In this document: positions 12,290 to 14,396 of the stretch, one piece after another
Numbering within the stretch: position 1 is the first letter of the stretch
Layout of the letters: the number at the start of each line of letters is the position of its first letter
Assembly (NCBI GenBank): GCA_024643305.1
Contig: JAHENE010000023.1
Location: 1-14,396, forward strand
Direction of reading: 5' to 3'
Origin: Thiobacillaceae bacterium
GTDB taxonomy: Bacteria > Pseudomonadota > Gammaproteobacteria > Burkholderiales > Thiobacillaceae
Length of the DNA stretch: 14,396 nt
Position numbers and translations under genes: made by a program
The notes under the pieces: model-generated
The model's input: only the letters and a program-made list of their open reading frames with translations
Told to the model about the DNA's origin: nothing
The model's database searches: none

Positions 12290-14396
12290 ATGAACCGCAG
12301 CTACCGCTCCATTTTCAATACCGCCCTGGGCGCCTGGATTGCCGCGCCCGAAACCGCGCGTGCACACGGCAAGGGCAAGAATCTGGTCAAGGCCGGTGCG
12401 CTCGCCACCGCCCTCGCCTGTTCCACGCCAACGGCATGGGCCGTCACGAACTGGACAAACCTTGGCGCCGGCGACTGGTTTACCACCACGAACTGGGATA
12501 CAAACCTCGTTCCCACCGGCTTTGATAATGCCTCCATTGACAACGGCGGCACGGCCCAGGTGCAGACCGCGGGAGCCACCGCGAATACTCTTTTTATTGG
12601 CGTTTCAAGCACCGGCACGCTTGCCATCAGCAACGGCGGCACGGTGGGTGACATGGTCGGCATCATCGGCTACAACAACGGCAGCACCGGCACGGTGACG
12701 GTGGCCGGGCCGGGCTCGAGATGGACCAACCTAGTGAATTCGTTAGTGGGTTTTACCGGCAACGGTACGCTTGCCATCACCAACGGCGGCGCGGTGAGCG
12801 ACACAAACGGCTTCATCGGCTACAACGCCGGCAGTACCAGCGCGGTGACGGTGGACGGCACCGGCTCCACCTGGACCAACAGCGGCAATCTATACGTGGG
12901 CGCTTTCGGTACCGGCACGCTCAATATCAATAACAGCGGCACGGTGACCGACGTAAACGCTTATGTCGGGTACAACGCCGACAGTACCGGCACGGTGACG
13001 GTGAACTTCTACTCGGTGTGGACCAACAGCGGCGATCTGTTCGTGGGTAATTCCGGCACCGGCACGCTTGGCATCACGCTGAGCAGCCAGGTGAACGACG
13101 TAAACGGCTACATCGGTTACAACAACACCGGCGTCGGCACGGTGAATGTGGACACGGACTCGGTGTGGCAAAACAGCGGCAATGTTTACGTGGGTTATGA
13201 CGGCACCGGTGCGCTCAATATCACCTACGGCGGCGCGGTGAACGACGCAACCGGCTACATCGGCTACAACGCCGGCAGTTCCGGCACGGTGACGGTGGAT
13301 GGGGTTGGCTCCGTCAACAGTTCGGTCTGGAACAACAGCGGCAATGTTATCGTGGGTTTTTACGGCAACGGCACGCTGAGCATCTCCAATGGGGGGGCAG
13401 TGAGCGACGCAGGCGGCGTTATTGGATCCCGAGCCGGCAGCAGCGGCACTGCGACGGTGAATGGTTTGGGCTCCACCTGGACCAACAGCAGCATTCTGTT
13501 CGTGGGCGAGTCTGGCACTGGCACACTCGGCATCACCGGCGGCGGTACGGTGAGCAATGGAGAAGGCTACATCGGCCTCGGCACCTCCGCAACCGGCACG
13601 GTGACGGTGGACGGCGCGGGTTCCCGTTGGATCAACAGCAGTTGGCTGGACGTGGGCATGTGGGGCAGCGGCACGCTCGACATCAGCAACGGTGGCGCGG
13701 TGAGCGACACGGCCGGCCGGATCGGCGCCTTGGGAGGCAGCACCGGCGCGGTGACGGTGGACGGGGCCGGTTCAACCTGGACCAACAGCAGCATTCTGTT
13801 CGTGGGCGAGTCTGGCACTGGCACACTCGGCATCACTGGCGGCGGCACGGTGAGCAACACAGTCGGCTACATCGGTTACGGCGCCGGCAGCGACGGCGCG
13901 GTGACGGTGGACGGCACGGGCTCCACCTGGACCAACAGCAGCAATTTTTACGTGGGCTATTTGGGCAGCGGCACGCTCGACATCGCCGGCGGCGGCGCGG
14001 TGAGCGGCGGTAACAATGGCTTCATCGGCTACGGTGCCGGCAGCATCGGAACGGTGACGGTGGACGGTACGGATTCCATATGGACCAACAACAATTGCAG
14101 TCTGTTAGTGGGCTATGACGGCACTGGCACGCTTAACATCAGCAACGGCGGCGCGGTGAGCAACACAGGCGGCTACATCGGCTCCAACACCGGTAGCAGC
14201 GGTGCGGTGACGGTGGACGGGGTGGGATCTAGCTGGAGCAACGGCATCGGTCTGGCCGTGGGCCTTTCCGGTTCCGGCACGCTTTCCATCAGCAACGGCG
14301 GCGCGGTGAGCAGCTCATCCGGCGTCATCGGTTACAACAGTGGTGGCAGCGGCACGGTGATGGTGGACGGGATGAGCTCCAGCTGGAGCAGCGGCG
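12290..14396 (+). CDS. Type V autotransporter adhesin-like protein, 5' part (continues past window)
   Basis: The reading frame is open for 702 codons to the window edge, so stop and translocator lie outside. It begins with an extended signal peptide: an ESPR (MNRSYRSIFNTALGAWIAAP, then ETARAHGKGKN), followed by a hydrophobic core LVKAGALATALACSTP with cleavage expected near Ala51. ESPRs mark large type V-secreted proteins of Beta- and Gammaproteobacteria. After a short segment (TNWTNLGAGDWFTTTNWDTNLVPTGFDNASIDNGG) come at least twelve ~50-residue repeats of the T5SS/PEP-CTERM-associated kind, expected to stack as a right-handed beta-helix passenger. GAGGA sits 8-9 nt before the ATG. An adhesin or surface role is inferred. 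A C-terminal barrel is predicted downstream and would confirm the class. Confidence 0.9.
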   Translation, partial: MNRSYRSIFNTALGAWIAAPETARAHGKGKNLVKAGALATALACSTPTAWAVTNWTNLGAGDWFTTTNWDTNLVPTGFDNASIDNGGTAQVQTAGATANTLFIGVSSTGTLAISNGGTVGDMVGIIGYNNGSTGTVTVAGPGSRWTNLVNSLVGFTGNGTLAITNGGAVSDTNGFIGYNAGSTSAVTVDGTGSTWTNSGNLYVGAFGTGTLNINNSGTVTDVNAYVGYNADSTGTVTVNFYSVWTNSGDLFVGNSGTGTLGITLSSQVNDVNGYIGYNNTGVGTVNVDTDSVWQNSGNVYVGYDGTGALNITYGGAVNDATGYIGYNAGSSGTVTVDGVGSVNSSVWNNSGNVIVGFYGNGTLSISNGGAVSDAGGVIGSRAGSSGTATVNGLGSTWTNSSILFVGESGTGTLGITGGGTVSNGEGYIGLGTSATGTVTVDGAGSRWINSSWLDVGMWGSGTLDISNGGAVSDTAGRIGALGGSTGAVTVDGAGSTWTNSSILFVGESGTGTLGITGGGTVSNTVGYIGYGAGSDGAVTVDGTGSTWTNSSNFYVGYLGSGTLDIAGGGAVSGGNNGFIGYGAGSIGTVTVDGTDSIWTNNNCSLLVGYDGTGTLNISNGGAVSNTGGYIGSNTGSSGAVTVDGVGSSWSNGIGLAVGLSGSGTLSISNGGAVSSSSGVIGYNSGGSGTVMVDGMSSSWSSG
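13475..13536 (+). repeat. 62-bp exact repeat, first copy
   Basis: Identical base for base to 13775-13836, exactly 300 bp (two passenger units) away. Neighbouring units differ at many positions, so this pair reflects a recent internal duplication or gene conversion. Confidence 0.9.
13775..13836 (+). repeat. 62-bp exact repeat, second copy
   Basis: Second copy of the segment at 13475-13536. Identity continues beyond it with only two mismatches in the next ~20 bases, then decays to ordinary unit-to-unit similarity. Confidence 0.9.

Larger units (their letters stand above)
12584..14396 (+). repeat. At least twelve ~150-bp coding repeats in the autotransporter passenger
   Basis: Units follow the consensus xGxGTLxIxNGGAVSDxxGYIGYNAGS, then xGTVTVDGxGSTWTNSGNLYVG. 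GTL-type cores occur near 12610, 12760, 12910, 13060, 13203, 13363, 13516, 13667, 13816, 13967, 14123 and 14273. Spacing is about 150 bp (50 residues), with a few units longer by one to five codons. GGxVxD, IGY and WxN positions are the most constant. The array is not finished at the window edge. Confidence 0.92.

Noticed and set aside
12890-13860. Minus-strand Val/Pro/Ala-rich ORFs in the autotransporter region
   Set aside because: Their periodic sequence simply mirrors the passenger repeats of the long plus-strand frame. They have no start signals or domain features of their own.
12721-14013. Plus-strand Arg/Gln/His-rich ORFs in another frame, suggesting a frameshifted autotransporter
   Set aside because: The frame starting at 12290 was translated to the window end and has no stop and consistent repeats throughout. 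No frameshift is present.
12584-14396. CRISPR-like or other non-coding repeat array
   Set aside because: The units are about 150 bp, diverged at synonymous positions and in frame, with no constant short repeat or unique spacers. They are protein repeats.

Overview
The window looks like the chromosome of a betaproteobacterium. A Nitrosomonadales-type chemolithoautotroph (Gallionella/Sideroxydans-like) is a reasonable guess but is unproven. The evidence is: tRNAs that encode their 3' CCA; a DksA with the intact acidic tip and four-cysteine zinc site; a CbbY-like sugar-phosphate phosphatase of the kind found with Calvin-cycle genes; and an autotransporter with the extended signal peptide (ESPR) known from Beta- and Gammaproteobacteria. 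No transposase, integrase, phage gene or CRISPR array was seen.

Layout. (1) 1-280: tRNA-Pro(UGG) and tRNA-Arg(UCU) on the minus strand behind one sigma70-like promoter. Bases 1-35 are an exact inverted copy of the 5' half of the tRNA-Arg, right at the window edge. (2) 352-2942: housekeeping genes. folD (+) converges on a CbbY/Gph-like HAD phosphatase (-), and dksA (+) is followed after 10 nt by a conserved gene of unknown function. A bidirectional terminator closes this block. (3) 3006-5990: two tandem paralogous genes on the minus strand encode small secreted Ala/Lys/Pro-rich proteins resembling acid-shock protein Asr. Divergent from them is an OmpR-family response regulator overlapping its QseC/TctE-like sensor kinase. 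Both small-gene promoters carry the same four-box array, in the layout expected of an OmpR/PmrA-type operator, so the two-component system probably drives the pair and perhaps itself.

(4) 6200-11829: a trans-envelope sensory locus. A minus-strand operon encodes a TonB-dependent outer-membrane receptor, a periplasmic ABC_sub_bind-type binding protein and a hybrid histidine kinase with a C-terminal receiver. The last two overlap by ATGA. A NarL/LuxR-type response regulator gene converges on the operon from the other side. The natural reading is receptor to periplasmic binder to inner-membrane kinase to transcription factor, with no transport permease or ATPase encoded. Upstream of the receptor gene lie four ATCCG-core repeats, three of them exactly 22 bp apart, which are candidate sites for the regulator. 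(5) 12290 to the end: the 5' part of a large type V autotransporter with an ESPR signal and at least twelve ~50-residue T5SS/PEP-CTERM-type passenger repeats. It is still open at the window edge.

The most promising observations are the shared operator architecture over the two Asr-like genes and the receptor/binder/hybrid-kinase/regulator locus with its phased repeats. Family assignments rest on reading motifs by eye. No database search was run.
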